From NCBI GenBank assembly GCA_024364735.1, contig JAGFNQ010005184.1, positions 343,720 to 407,719 on the forward strand: 64,000 nucleotides of DNA. Direction: 5' to 3'. Made by a program: the position numbers and the translations under genes. Below are positions 33,411-45,482 of this stretch, piece by piece (position 1 is the stretch's first letter; the number at the start of each line of letters is the position of its first letter). The DNA is from Boesenbergia rotunda. Taxonomy: Eukaryota > Streptophyta > Magnoliopsida > Zingiberales > Zingiberaceae. The notes beneath the pieces were generated by a model, which did not search any database, had not been told where the DNA came from, and saw only the letters and a list, made by a program, of their open reading frames with translations.

Positions 33411-36022
33411 GGGGAATAGAACACCAATGGACCTTATTCCTGGTGCTTCTCTTCCCAATAGGCCTGCCTATAGGAGCAACCCTCAAGAAACAAAGGAGAT
33501 ACAGAATCAAGTGGAGGAGTTATTACAAAAAGGATGGGTGAGAGAGAGCTTAAGTCCTTGTGCTGTACCAGTAATTTTGGTACCTAAAAAGGATGGATCA
33601 TGGAGGATGTGCACGGACTGTAGAGCTATCAACAACATCACAATTCGGTATCGACATCCTATCCCTAGACTTGATGATTTACTTGATGAATTGCATGGTG
33701 CTTGCTTCTTTACTAAGATTGATTTGAAAAGTGGGTACCATCAAATTAGGATAAGGGAAGGGGATGAATGGAAAACTGCTTTCAAAACTAAATATGGATT
33801 GTATGAATGGTTGGTAATGCCTTTTGGGTTAACTAATGCGCCAAGCACTTTTATGAGGCTTATGAACCATGTTTTACGAGAATTCCTAGGAAAATTTGTG
33901 GTAGTATACTTTGATGATATTTTGGTATATTCCAAGAGTTTGGTTGAGCATGTAGCACATCTCAAATCTGTCTTGCATGTCCTTAGAAAGGAGAGACTGT
34001 ATGCTAACTTAGAAAAGTGTTCTTTTTGCACTGATCATGTGGTTTTTCTTGGATTTGTCATAAGTTCTAAAGGAGTGCAGGTTGATGAAGAGAAGGTTAA
34101 GGCCATTAGAGATTGGCCAACCCCCAAAACTGTGAGTGAGGTTAGGAGCTTCCATGGGTTGGCAAGTTTCTATAGAAGGTTTGTGAAGGATTTTAGCACA
34201 CTGGCAGCACCCCTAAATGAAATTGTCAAGAAAAATGAGTTTTAAGTGGGGAGAGAATCAAGAAAATGCATTTCAAGCACTTAAGGACAAACTCACACAT
34301 GCACCCATTCTTGCTTTGCCTGATTTTTCCAAATCATTTGAAATTGAATGTGATGCATCTCATGTGGGTATTGGGGCTGTTTTACTTCAAAATGGACATC
34401 CCATTGCATATTTTAGTGAGAAGATAGGTGGCGCCACTCTCAACTATTCCACTTATGATATAGAATTGTATGCACTTGTTAGAGCTTTGCAAACATGGCA
34501 GCACTATCTTTTGCCTAAAGAATTTGTTATTCATAGTGATCATGAATCTTTGAAGTATTTGAAAGGACAGGGGAAGCTCAACAAAAGGCATGCCAAATGG
34601 GTTGAATTTCTTGAACAATTTCCGTATGTGATTAAGCATAAGCAAGGAAAGGTAAATGTTGTAGCAGATGCACTTTCACGAAGGTATAATTTGCTTGTTA
34701 CACTTGAAACTAAATTACTTGGCTTTGAACATATCAAAGAGTTGTATGAACATGATAGTGACTTCTCTGAATTATATGCTGCGTGTGAAAAGAAATCACA
34801 AAATGGGTTTGTTAGGCATGATAATTACTTGTTTAAGAACAATAGACTTTGTGTGCCTAGAGGATCCATGCGTGAATTGCTAGTTAGGGAAGCACATGAG
34901 GGGGGTCTAATGGGACACTTTGGGGTTCAAAAGACCTTAGAAATGTTGCATGAACATTTTCATTGGCCACACTTAAGGCATGATGTGCAAAAATTTTGTG
35001 AAAAGTGCATTGTGTGCAGAAAAGCAAAATCTAAGGTATCACCTCATGGACTTTACACTCCTTTGCCTATTCCTGATTCCCCTTGGATTGACTTGTCTAT
35101 GGATTTTGTTGTAGGGCTACCACGCACTCAAAAAGGTAAGGACTCCATTTTTGTGGTAGTTGATAGATTTTCTAAGATGGCACACTTCATACCTTGCCAC
35201 AAAGTGCATGATGCAACTCATGTGGCAGATTTGTTTTTCAAAGAGGTTGTAAGACTTCATGGCATGCCTAGGAGCATTGTTTCAGATCGTGACACCAAAT
35301 TCTTAAGTCATTTTTGGAGGACCTTATGGAACAAACTAGGAACAAAGCTTCTTTTCTCCACTACATGTCACCCTCAAACTGACGGCCAAACTGAGGTGAT
35401 AAATAGGACTCTTTCTACTCTTCTTAGAGCAATTATTAAGAAGAACATTAAGTCTTGGGAAGAATGTTTACCTCATGTTGAATTTGCTTATAATAGGGCT
35501 GTCCATTCTACTACTCAATTTTCCCCTTTTGAGATTGTTTATGGGTTCAATCCGCTAACACCTCTTGATTTGCTTCCTCTACCTAACACTTCTTCTTTAG
35601 TTCACAAGGATGGTCAAGCAAAGGCAGAATATGTGAAAAAGCTTCATGAGCAAGTTAAAGCTCAAATTGAGAAGAAAATGGAGCAATATGCAAAGAGAGC
35701 CAATAAAGGGAGAAAAAGAGTTGTCCTTGAACCCGGTGATTGGGTGTGGGTTCATATGAGAAAGGAAAGGTTTCCTGCCCAAAGGAAATCAAAGCTTCAA
35801 CCAAGAGGAGATGGACCATTCCAAGTGTTGGAAAGAATTAATGACAATGCTTACAAAATTGACTTGCCCGGTGAGTATGGTGTTAGTGCAACATTTAATG
35901 TGGCTGATTTGCGTCCATTTGATGTAGGTGATGAAGATCTAAATTCGAGGACGAATTCACCTAAAGAAGGAGGGAATGATGTGGACCAAGGAGGGATACA
36001 AGCTTACAAGACAAAGCCATAG
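33411..36022 (+). pseudogene. pol: CRM-1 element A RT, RNase H and integrase
   Basis: RT (33427-34245) has V-P-K-K-D-G-S-W-R-M, H-Q-I-R-I and the catalytic Y-F-D-D at 33907-33918. A two-base loss near 34233 shifts the frame, and 34217-36022 then carries RNase H (E-C-D-A-S-H near 34348), the integrase HHCC finger (about 34897-35030), the D-D-E residues in S-M-D-F-V-V-G-L-P, S-D-R-D and T-D-G-Q-T-E, and the C-terminal domain ending F-N-V-A-D-L-R-P-F. A one-G deletion at the start of the 3' LTR makes the frame stop at 36022 rather than deep inside the LTR. Four single events would separate it from an open frame. Confidence 0.92.
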
Positions 36023-36709
36023 AGGAAGAGGCATTGAAAGGAATTGGAGGACCCATGACAAGATCCAAGACTAAGAGAATGAAGCAAGCTTTGGAAGGCT
36101 TAATAATGGAGCTCAAGGAGAAGAAGGATCAATGCACAATGGAGGCAACAACTAAATGGATCACATTCCTTCAAATTGAAAGTGAAATTGAGCCCACATG
36201 AAGACAAAACTTGAAGGCCCAAAACCACATGATCCAAGATGCATTCAAGGGCTACAAGTGTCCAATTTTCGTGGGTATTTTTGGGGGAATTTTCTGAAGT
36301 TATTTTTGATGTCTTTTGGTGGGTTTTTAATGCTTTTGGGAGTTCCTAAGCTAGTATTAGGGAATTGTGGGAAATAAACATCATGCATGCATGCATGCAT
36401 GATAATGGTGCATAATTAGTGCTTAGTGGGAATGTGGTAGAGGTTAATGTTTCAACCTCCACTAAGTCTATATATAGGAGAACTCTTGTATGACCAAGGC
36501 ATGTTAAGTTTGAATGAAATCAGAGTTTTCTCTATTGTGAGAGCTTCCTTTGGTTCTTAGGCAAAGAACTAATCGTGATCTTATCAAGGCAACTTGTGGC
36601 GATCGAAACCCCCATGACTTATCACTCACCCTCTCATCTTTCTGAGTGTGGCGTCAATATCCTTCCCTACATCTGAATTTCAAGGCGATCCATTCCAAGG
36701 TGCTTANNN
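35963..36709 (+). mobile_element. CRM-1 element A purine tract and 3' LTR
   Basis: AAAGAAGGAGGGAA (35963-35976) is the polypurine tract that primes plus-strand synthesis, immediately before TGATG at 35977. The LTR has single-base deletions relative to the 5' LTR at the GGGG near 35993, the AAA near 36431 and the TT near 36645. The final TCA falls into the Ns. Confidence 0.9.
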
Positions 36710-36930
36710 NNNNNNNNNNNNNNNNNNNNNNNNNNNNNNNNNNNNNNNNNNNNNNNNNNNNNNNNNNNNNNNNNNNNNNNNNNNNNNNNNNNNNNNNNNN
36801 NNNNNNNNNNNNNNNNNNNNNNNNNNNNNNNNNNNNNNNNNNNNNNNNNNNNNNNNNNNNNNNNNNNNNNNNNNNNNNNNNNNNNNNNNNNNNNNNNNNN
36901 NNNNNNNNNNNNNNNNNNNNNNNNNNNNNN
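36707..36930. other. Assembly gap (224 N)
   Basis: The gap separates the end of element A's 3' LTR from the interior of a second CRM-1 gag. In element A the same two points are 783 bp apart, so the stated gap length would not fit a simple shared LTR plus leader. Any open frame spanning the Ns is meaningless. Confidence 0.97.
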
Positions 36931-39900
36931 GGAGGCGTGAAGGGGGACGAAGACACGAAAGAGGAGGTAGAAACCATCAACATGAAGACGAATCTAAGAG
37001 GGGTGAAAGTCAAGGTACCTTCCTTCCAAGGGAGGAATGACCCCGACACATATCTTGAGTGGGAAATGAAAATAGAGCAAATGTTCTCATGCCACAATTA
37101 CCCTGATGCAAAGAAAGTGAAGGTGGCTGCCCTTGAGTTCACCGATTATGCTTTAATTTGGTGGGATCAAATGCAAAAGGAGAGAAGAAGGTATGGAGAG
37201 CACCCTATCAACACTTGGGGTGAAATGAAGACTTTGATGAGAAGGAGATTTGTGCCTTCCCACTACCATAGGGAGTTGCACAACAAATTGCAAAGACTCA
37301 TCCAAGGGAGTAGGAGTGTGGATGAGTATTACAAGGAGATGGAGGTGGCTTTGATTAGGGCCAATATTGAGGAGGAAAGAGAAGCAACTATGGCTCGATT
37401 TCTCCATGGCCTAAACCGAGATATTGGAGACATTGTAGAGCTACAACATTATGTGGAGCTTGAAGACTTAGTTCATCAAGCAATGAAAGTGGAGCAACAA
37501 TTAAAGAGAAAGGGCGTTATGAAAAGACCATCTTCTTCAAACTACTCTTCAAATTGGAAGGACAAGCCAAAGAAGGAGGGTTCCTCTTCTAATTCAAAGG
37601 AGGTAACAAGCGCTAAGAAGCCTTTTCCTACTACTACTTCTTCTACTTCTAAGAGCAGGGATATCAAGTGCTTCAAGTGTTTGGGAAAAGGACATATCGC
37701 ATCCGAATGCCCGAATAAGAAGACTATGGTGGTTAGGGATAATGGGAGCATCTCTAGTGAAGAAACTTCTTCTCATTCTTCTTCTTCAAGCGATGAGGCA
37801 CATGATGGAGCAGCCTATGCGCAAGATGGCGATCTCTTGGTGGTTAGAAGGTTATTAGGAAGTCAAGCCAAGGAGCATGAGGAGGACCAAAGAGAGAATA
37901 TTTTTCATACTCGTTGCCTTATTCAAGGTAAAACATGCTCTATGATCATTGATGGTGGAAGTTGCACCAATGTGGCAAGCACTAGGTTGGTTACCAAACT
38001 CAACCTCAAGACTACACCGCATGCAAGACCATATAAACTCCAATGGCTAAGTAATAGTGGTGAATTGGTGGTGAATCAACAAGTGATGATTAATTTCTCC
38101 ATTGGAAAATATGAAGATCAAGTTCTATGTGATATTGTACCTATGGAGGCAAGCCACATTCTTCTTGGAAGACCTTGGCAGTTTGATAGGCGAGCTCACC
38201 ATGATGGATTCTCCAACAAGTTCTCATTTCTTCACAATTCCCACAAAGTCACACTTGTACCATTATCACCTAGGGAGGTTTGTGCGGATAAAAAAAAATG
38301 CGAGAGAAAAGAGAAAAAGAAGAGCGGGAGCTTAATAAAAAGAAAGGAGAGAATGAGGAAAAGAAAAGAGAGAATGAGGAAAAGAAAGAGAGAATGAGGA
38401 AAAGAAAAGAGAGAACGAGGAAAAGAAAGAGAGAAGAATAGAAAATTTGTTTGCAAGAGGAAGTGAGGTGAAGAGAGCTTATTTGACAAGGCAACCTATA
38501 TTTCTTCTTTTGTGCAAGGAAACTTGCTTTGAAACTAATACTAACTCCTTGCCCAGTGATGTTGTTGCTATTTTGCAGGACTTTGAGGATGTGTTTCCCC
38601 AGGAAGTACCTCACAGTTTGCCACCAATGAGGGGAATAGAACACCAAATGGACCTTATTCCTGGTGCTTCTCTTCCCAATAGGCCTGCCTATAGGAGCAA
38701 CCCTCAAGAAACAAAGGAGATACAGAATCCAGTGGAGGAGTTATTACAAAAAGGATGGGTGAGAGAGAGCTTAAGTCCTTGTGCTGTACCAGTAATTTTG
38801 GTACCTAAAAAGGATGGATCATGGAGGATGTGCACGGACTGTAGAGCTATCAACAACATCACAATTCGGTATCGACATCCTATCCCTAGACTTGATGATT
38901 TACTTGATGAATTGCATGGTGCTTGCTTCTTTACTAAGATTGATTTGAAAAGTGGGTACCATCAAATTAGGATAAGGGAAGGGGATGAATGGAAAAACTG
39001 CTTTCAAAACTAAATATGGATTGTATGAATGGTTGGTAATGCCTTTTGGGTTAACTAATGCGCCAAGCACCTTTATGAGGCTTATGAACCATGTTTTACG
39101 AGAATTCCTAGGAAAATTTGTGGTAGTATACTTTGATGATATTTTGGTATATTCCAAGAGTTTGGTTGAGCATGTAGCACATCTCAAATCTGTCTTGCAT
39201 GTCCTTAGAAAGGAGAGACTGTATGCTAACTTAGAAAAGTGTTCTTTTTGCACTGATCATGTGGTTTTTCTTGGATTTGTCATAAGTTCTAAAGGAGTGC
39301 AGGTTGATGAAGAGAAGGTTAAGGCCATTAGAGATTGGCCAACCCCCAAAACTGTGAGTGAGGTTAGGAGCTTCCATGGGTTGGCAAGTTTCTATAGAAG
39401 GTTTGTGAAGGATTTTAGCACACTGGCAGCACCCCTAAATGAAATTGTCAAGAAAAATATGAGTTTTAAGTGGGGAGAGAATCAAGAAAATGCATTTCAA
39501 GCACTTAAGGACAAACTCACACATGCACCCATTCTTGTTTTGCCTGATTTTTCCAAATCATTTGAAATTGAATGTGATGCATCTCATGTGGGTATTGGGG
39601 CTGTTTTACTTCAAAATGGACATCCCATTGCATATTTTAGTGAGAAGATAGGTGGCGCCACTCTCAACTATTCCACTTATGATATAGAATTGTATGCACT
39701 TGTTAGAGCTTTGCAAACATGGCAGCACTATCTTTTGCCTAAAGAATTTGTTATTCATAGTGATCATGAATCTTTGAAGTATTTGAAAGGGCAGGGGAAG
39801 CTCAACAAAAGGCATGCCAAATGGGTTGAATTTCTTGAACAATTTCCGTATGTGATTAAGCATAAGCAAGGCAAGGTAAATGTTGTAGCAGATGCACTTT

Positions 39901-41411
39901 CACGAAGGTATAATTTGCTTGTTACACTTGAAACTAAATTACTTGGCTTTGAACATATCAAAGAGTTGTATGAACATGATAGTGACTTCTCTGAATTATA
40001 TGCTGCGTGTGAAAAGAAATCACAAAATGGGTTTGTTAGGCATGATAATTACTTGTTTAAGAACAATAGACTTTGTGTGCCTAGAGGATCCATGCGTGAA
40101 TTGCTAGTTAGGGAAGCACATGAGGGGGGTCTAATGGGACACTTTGGGGTTCAAAAGACCTTAGAAATGTTGCATGAACATTTTCATTGGCCACACTTAA
40201 GGCATGATGTGCAAAAATTTTGTGAAAAGTGCATTGTGTGCAGAAAAACAAAATCTAAGGTATCACCTCATGGACTTTACACTCCTTTGCCTATTCCTGA
40301 TTCCCCTTGGATTGACTTGTCTATGGATTTTGTTGTAGGGCTACCACGCACTCAAAAAGGTAAGGACTCCATTTTTGTGGTAGTTGATAGATTTTCTAAG
40401 ATAGCACACTTCATACCTTGCCACAAAGTGGATGATGCAACTCATGTGGCAGATTTGTTTTTCAAAGAGGTTGTAAGACTTCATGGCATGCCTAGGAGCA
40501 TTGTTTCAGATCGTGACACCAAATTCTTAAGTCATTTTTGGAGGACCTTATGGAACAAACTAGGAACAAAGCTTCTTTTCTCCACTACATGTCACCCTCA
40601 AACTGACGGCCAAACTGAGGTGGTAAATAGGACTCTTTCTACTCTTCTTAGAGCAATTATTAAGAAGAACATTAAGTCTTGGGAAGAATGTTTACCTCAT
40701 GTTGAATTTGCTTATAATAGGGCTGTCCATTCTACTACTCAATTTTCCCCTTTTGAGATTGTTTATGGGTTCAATCCGCTAACACCTCTTGATTTGCTTC
40801 CTTTACCTAACACTTCTTCTTTAGTTCACAAGGATGGTCAAGCAAAGGCAGAATATGTGAAAAAGCTTCATGAGCAAGTTAAAACTCAAATTGAGAAGAA
40901 AATGGAGCAATATGCGAAGAGAGCCAATAAAGGGAGAAAAAGAGTTGTCCTTGAACCCGGTGATTGGGTGTGGGTTCATATGAGAAAGGAAAGGTTTCCT
41001 GCCCAAAGGAAATCAAAGCTTCAACCATGAGGAGATGGACCATTCCAAGTGTTGGAAAGAATTAATGACAATGCTTACAAAATTGACTTGCCCGGTAAGT
41101 ATGGTGTTAGTGCAACATTTAATGTGGCTGATTTGCGTCCATTTGATGTAGGTGATGAAGATCTAAATTCGAGGACGAATTCACCTAAAGAAGGAGGGAA
41201 TGATGTGGACCAAGGAGGGGATACAAGCTTACAAGACAAAGCCATAGAGGAAGAGGCATTGAAAGGAATTGGAGGACCCATGACAAGATCCAAGACTAAG
41301 AGAATGAAGCAAGCTTTGGAAGGCTTAATAATGGAGCTCAAGGAGAAGAAGGATCAATGCACAATGGAGGCAACAACTAAATGGATCACATTCCTTCAAA
41401 TTGAAAAGTGA
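36931..41411 (+). pseudogene. gag-pol: CRM-1 element B gag-pol, 5' part missing
   Basis: Gag resumes inside the Arg-rich N-terminus. Frames: 36931-38397 (capsid, CCHC knuckle near 37670, protease D-G-G-S near 37953), 38447-39013 (linker and RT start), 38985-41030 (RT from K-T-A-F, Y-F-D-D near 39134, RNase H, integrase D-D-E) and 41049-41411 (integrase end and LTR-coded tail). Shifts lie in the purine linker (38290-38440) and at 38993 (an extra A), and an AGA-to-TGA stop occurs at 41028. It shares diagnostic bases with the 55-64 kb copies (K for Q before T-T-P-H, TTTACC for CTACC near 40801) and not with element A. Confidence 0.92.
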
Positions 41412-41938
41412 AATTGAGCCCACATGAAGACAAAACTTGAAGGCCCAAAACCGCATGGTCCAAGATGCATTCAAGGGCTACAAGTGTCCAATTTTCGTGG
41501 GTATTTTTGGGGGGAATTTTCTAAAGTTATTTTTTTATGTCTTTTGGTGGGTTTTTAATGCTTTTGGGAGTTCCTAAGCTAGTATTAGGGAATTGTGGGA
41601 AATAAATATCATGCATGCATGCATGCATGATAATGGTGCATAATTAGTGCTTAGTGGGAAGTGTGGTAGAGGTTAATGTTTCAACCTCCACTAAGTCTAT
41701 ATATAGGAGAACTCTTGTATGGCCAAGGGGGTTATGTTTGAATGAAATCAGAGTTTTCTCTATTGTGAGAGCTTCCTTTGGTTCTTAGGCAAAGAACTAA
41801 TCGTGATCTCATCAAGGCAACTTGTGGCGATCGAAACCCCCATGACTTATCACTCACCCTCTCATCTTTCTTGAGTGTGGCGTCAATATCCTTCCCTACA
41901 TCTGAATTTCAAGGCGATCCATTCCAAGGTGCTTATCA
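41187..41938 (+). mobile_element. CRM-1 element B purine tract and 3' LTR (subfamily B)
   Basis: The purine tract is 41187-41200 and the LTR is 41201-41938, 738 bp, TGATG to TTATCA. It differs from the element A LTRs at about a dozen sites (for example GGGAAGTGTGG, AAATAAATATC, TATGGCCAAGG), most of them shared with the LTR at 55088-55825. The right flank is CTTCA. The TATA box is at 41697-41706. Confidence 0.93.
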
Positions 41939-42077
41939 CTTCACCTGAAGACACCAACCAAGTCCATGTGTACCTGTACACATATGAGAACAACACACAT
42001 CCTAACTTAACCATATTGCCCATACATCAAAATATCATAATCCTCCATATCATCTCAGGGTCGATTGCTCCAACACA
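41939..42077 (-). mobile_element. SIRE-type LTR end fragment
   Basis: The piece ends GGGTCGATTGCTCCAACA, with 'ttgcccatacatcaaaat' before it, like the sense 5' end of SIRE-type LTRs. It lies between the CRM-1 LTR and a Copia integrase reading that starts at 42078, so a SIRE LTR was inserted in Copia and later cut by CRM-1. Confidence 0.6.
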
Positions 42078-45030
42078 ATATGTAATAAAGTATGATTTCT
42101 CCTCGCATACACCATTTCACTATGGAGTTCTAGGTGGAGTGAGTTGAGATAAGATCTCACACTTAGCCAGATGGTCATGAAATTCTCGGCTAAGGTATTC
42201 ACCACCTCAATTTGATCGAAACATATTAATACTTTTGTCAAGTTAGTTTTCCACTTCATTCTTGAATTCCTTGAACTTTTCAAAGGATTATGACTTATGT
42301 TTCATAAGATACACATAATCGTATCTATTGACATCATCAGTGAAAGTAATGAAGTACTTATAGTCTCCTCTAGCTGCTACACTGAAAGAGCATAAACATC
42401 AATATGTATGAGTACTAACAAGTCAGTAGCTCTTTCGCCGTATCTACTAAAAGGAGTCTTGGTCATCTTGCCTAGAAGACAAGATTCGCATACCTCATAT
42501 GATTCAAAATCAAATGAGACAAGAAGCCCATCCTTATAGAGTTGTGATATACGACTTTCATTTATATGACTCAAGCGACAATGCCAGAGATATGTTTGGT
42601 TCAAATCATTATGTTTGAACCGTTTGGTGTTTATATTATAGATTGGATTTTCAAAGTCTAGAATATAGAGTCCATTCATTAGAGATGCACTACAATAGAG
42701 CATATCATATAAAAGTATTGAAAATATTTATCTTTTATTATAAATGAAAAATCCTTCTTTTCTAAATAAGAAATAGAGATAATGTTCTTAGTTAATGCAA
42801 GCACAAAATAATACTCCTCAATTTCTAAAATAAGCCTAGTGGGAAATGATATGGAATATGTTCCTACAACTACAGTAACAACTCTTACGCCATTACCTAC
42901 TCATAGGTCAACTTTGTCCTTTGTCAACACTATAGTCCTTCTTAGACCCTGCACATTTCTGTAAATGTGAGATGTACAACTAATATCTAATACCCATGAA
43001 GAAGAAATAGACATATTGATTTCTATAATATATATAACTGAGGCAGGAGTCTCATTTCTTTTTTTCTTAAACTTCCTCTAGGTAAAGTTTGCAGTTCCTC
43101 TTCTAATGTTCAGTCTCACCATAGTGGAAGCAAATTCCTTCCTTAGTGACCCTACCTTTAGGTTTCAATGCTTGAGACTTAGCCTTGCCTTTGGCATGGA
43201 TCTTACCCTTATTGTTGGGCTTCCATTTGTCTTTGCCATTTTGCACCATCAGTACCGTATTAAGCATAGTCTTCTTAAGATTAAGCTCAACAGTTCTCAA
43301 TATGTTAAGCATCTCAGGTAATGACTTGTCAATTTCATTCATGTTGTAGTTCATGACAAATTGACTATACCCTTCTAGTAATGATTGCAGAATAAGGTTA
43401 GTGGTCAATGCTTGGCCTAGTGGAAATCCTAATCTTTCAAGGTTTTCAATGTACCTAATCATTTTGAGTACATGAGTTCCTACAGGACTTCCTTCTTACA
43501 TCTTACATGCAAATAGGGCCTTAAACACCTCAAATTACTCATACCTAGCTTACCCTTGATATAGTTGTTTAAGGTGCTTAACCATATTATGAGTGTCCAT
43601 GTTCTCATGTTGCTTTTGAAGCTCAGAGTTCATGGTAGAAAGCATGAGACATGACACATCCAGTGCATCATCTGTAGGATCGTTGTAATCGATAGAGGGG
43701 TGAATATTGATGACTTGAATTTTTTGGAAACAGAGAGAATACGCAGCGGAAATTATATCAATGCTAACACCTTTTCTTTTTTACTTGGTTCGGAGTCTAT
43801 AACGACTCCTACTCCAAGGCCCATGGTCCTTGACCATTTTTTATGGATAATTCTATATTTCGAAAATGTACAAGTGAAAGCTTTGAATACAGAATTAAAT
43901 AGTAAAATATAATTATACCGGCGATGCTGAGGAAATGGCGAAGACTCTCGAGCAGCGTGTCATCGATCTTGATGGTTGTCGGCATGGGAAACTCAAGCAC
44001 GGAAGAATGATGGAGCGTGTTTGAGTATTTGAGTTGGAAAATGGTTGTCCTGAAGCAAAGGGGTGAAGCCCCTTTTATAGTGCCTTCTTGGGTGCCTGAT
44101 AAGGTCTAGGGCGCCTGCCACGTTACCCGAAACAGGCACATGCTTATCCACAGACTTGGCCAAACCTTATCTCTGATCTTGGGCACCTGCTAGTGTTGAG
44201 GTGCCTGAGAAGCTGACATGGCGAACTTGCCAGCTCAGCTTCTGCATCCGCTGGAAAACCCCTTCTGGGACGCCTGACACTTCTCAGGCGCCTGGGTTCT
44301 CGGGCGCCTGAACCCTTTTAGGTGCCTGGGATAGCAGCAGCTGGTTCCTTTCAGTCCTGCAACCAGGGTTAGTCCAAGAGCAATATAATATGAAAAATAT
44401 ATGCATGACTAACAACCGGAGCTGTCTTGGTTCTCACTTTGGATTTCAAATGAAATCCTAGGTTGAATCGACGCCTACTGTTCCCTCTTTCGGGGACGCG
44501 CCCTCACTTACTCCACTCTAGAGAAGTTACCTTTTTGCCAACCGACTCCTCCGGTTGGACTTTTGCTCGGCCTCCGAGGCTGCTGGATCTCGAGATGTCT
44601 GTATCTTGACTCACTTCTACTTCTGTCCGCAATCCTCGCTTGGCTAAGTCTCCTGCCCAATCTTTTGGATCAGAATTTCGGTGCCTAGTTCATAACCAGG
44701 ACTTCTTGCCCAACCCTCGGTCAGGTCTTCAGTGTCCAGCCTCGTCCAGGTATTCGCACCCAATCCTCGACCAGGACTTCGTGCTCAATCCTGCAGGTCA
44801 AGACTTCATGCCTAGCTCAACTAGGACATTCCTGTACACTCAATGAAACACATTAGATCACAACATAAACTTAACTTTGAACCCTTTGCCATTATCAAAA
44901 TCATGTTCGATCTAGTGCTTCTCACACCAACATCATCCTGATGCTTTTTGTAAACATCTTTTTCCGCATGAGTAGCGGTAGTGGCGGGTGCTTTAGGAAG
45001 GGGGTGCTCTAGGAAGTATAGTTTTCGTTC
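42078..45030 (-). pseudogene. gag-pol: Ty1/copia gag, protease and integrase remnant, split by a solo LTR
   Basis: Minus strand. Gag N-terminus at 44938-45030 (L-K-Q-E-R-K-L-Y-F-L-E-H-P) runs into D-D-A-L-D-V-S-C-L-M-L-S-T-M at 43672 once the solo LTR is ignored. Then come R-L-G-F-P-L-G-Q and L-Q-S-L-L-E-G-Y near 43400, and a damaged knuckle C-F-H-Y-G-E-T-E-H (second Cys now Tyr, then a TAG from TGG). The protease site reads W-V-L-D-I-S where D-T-G is expected. The integrase region has L-W-H-C-R-L-S-H-I near 42580 and C-E-S-C-L-L-G-K-M near 42490, and is cut at 42078 after R-R-N-H-T-L-L. RT is missing. The damage is mostly transitions, so the copy is old. Confidence 0.85.
43673..44932 (-). 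mobile_element. Solo SIRE-type LTR (1260 bp), target duplication TCATC
   Basis: It runs TGTAGGATCG to CACACCAACA with identical TCATC at 43668-43672 and 44933-44937. The sense strand has CTATAAAAGG at about 44073-44082 and GGCGCC palindromes upstream of it (44098-44330). It is the best complete reference for the GGCGCC class of SIRE-type LTRs here (113-2013, 7565-8637, 47785-51007). It splits a Copia gag in frame, which confirms its limits. Confidence 0.95.
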
Positions 45031-45148
45031 TTGCTTGAGAACAAAATAAATATGATACTTTATGACCTATGTTAGTTGGCACAAGTATGGAATAAATATA
45101 ATAATAAAAAATTTCATTATTAATAAATATGATACTTTATGACCTAAG
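45031..45148. other. Junction with a 24-bp direct repeat
   Basis: The words 'aataaatatgatactttatg' occur at 45045 and 45122, 77 bp apart, between the Copia remnant and the Athila/Tat remnant. The rest is AT-rich filler. I see no coding content. Confidence 0.6.
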
Positions 45149-45482
45149 TCAATCAACTCTTGATTGACTCTTAGGACTTACACCAACAAGGTGTTCCCCT
45201 TTATCTTGGCTAGAAGACTTGGCCTCGTCCTTCTTTTGGCCTAATGTCGGAATGGCGTTATTTTCTTTAGAGTCATAGAGTCTTTTCTCCTTCTCCACCA
45301 AATCTGATGCATCCTTCAATAGTTTGCCTTGGGGTGGGTTTGGTGCTTCTTCTTCTCCATCTTCTTTAGGTTGGAACTCCTCCAACTTGTAACCAACATT
45401 AATGACAGTAGACATAAATAAGGGATTAGAAGATTTGGACAGTTCAAATTCCTGTCTTTCCTTGCCAATCATAAGAGATAAT
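45149..45482 (-). pseudogene. Athila/Tat polyprotein segment after the protease
   Basis: Minus-strand frame beginning L-M-I-G-K-E-R-Q-E-F-E-L-S, then K-L-E-E-F-Q-P-K-E-D and an acidic, Lys-rich linker to a stop at 45149. On its own it is hard to place, but the Athila-like protease at 51044-51345 ends A-I-I-D-V-K-N-H-K-L exactly where the LTR nest begins, and this segment is what would follow on the other side. I infer that they were one gene before the LTR inserted. Confidence 0.6.

Larger units (their letters stand above)
30172..36709 (+). mobile_element. CRM-1 element A: complete Ty3 chromovirus
   Basis: Whole element: 5' LTR 30172-30907, primer site, leader, gag-pol, purine tract 35963-35976 and 3' LTR 35977-36709, whose last three bases fall in the assembly gap. 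The LTRs differ only by a few small indels, so the insertion is young. The left flank is CTTTC. The right flank is hidden by the gap, so the target duplication cannot be tested. It has single-base frameshifts and is probably not autonomous as assembled. No chromodomain is seen after integrase. Confidence 0.92.

Noticed and set aside
36646..38397. Long open frame spanning the run of Ns
   Set aside because: Its first third is LTR and gap sequence. Only the gag-protease part after 36930 is real.
30172..41938. Tandem CRM-1 array from unequal crossing-over of one element
   Set aside because: LTR and interior diagnostic bases show two subfamilies on either side of an assembly gap.
43673..44932. 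GGCGCC palindromes as RNA dimerisation (kissing-loop) sites
   Set aside because: They lie upstream of the TATA box, so they are probably not in the genomic RNA leader. A DNA-level role fits better.
45149..45472. Acidic 107-residue frame as an independent host gene
   Set aside because: It continues the Athila/Tat reading interrupted by the LTR nest at 45483-51043, and its start Met lies inside that reading.
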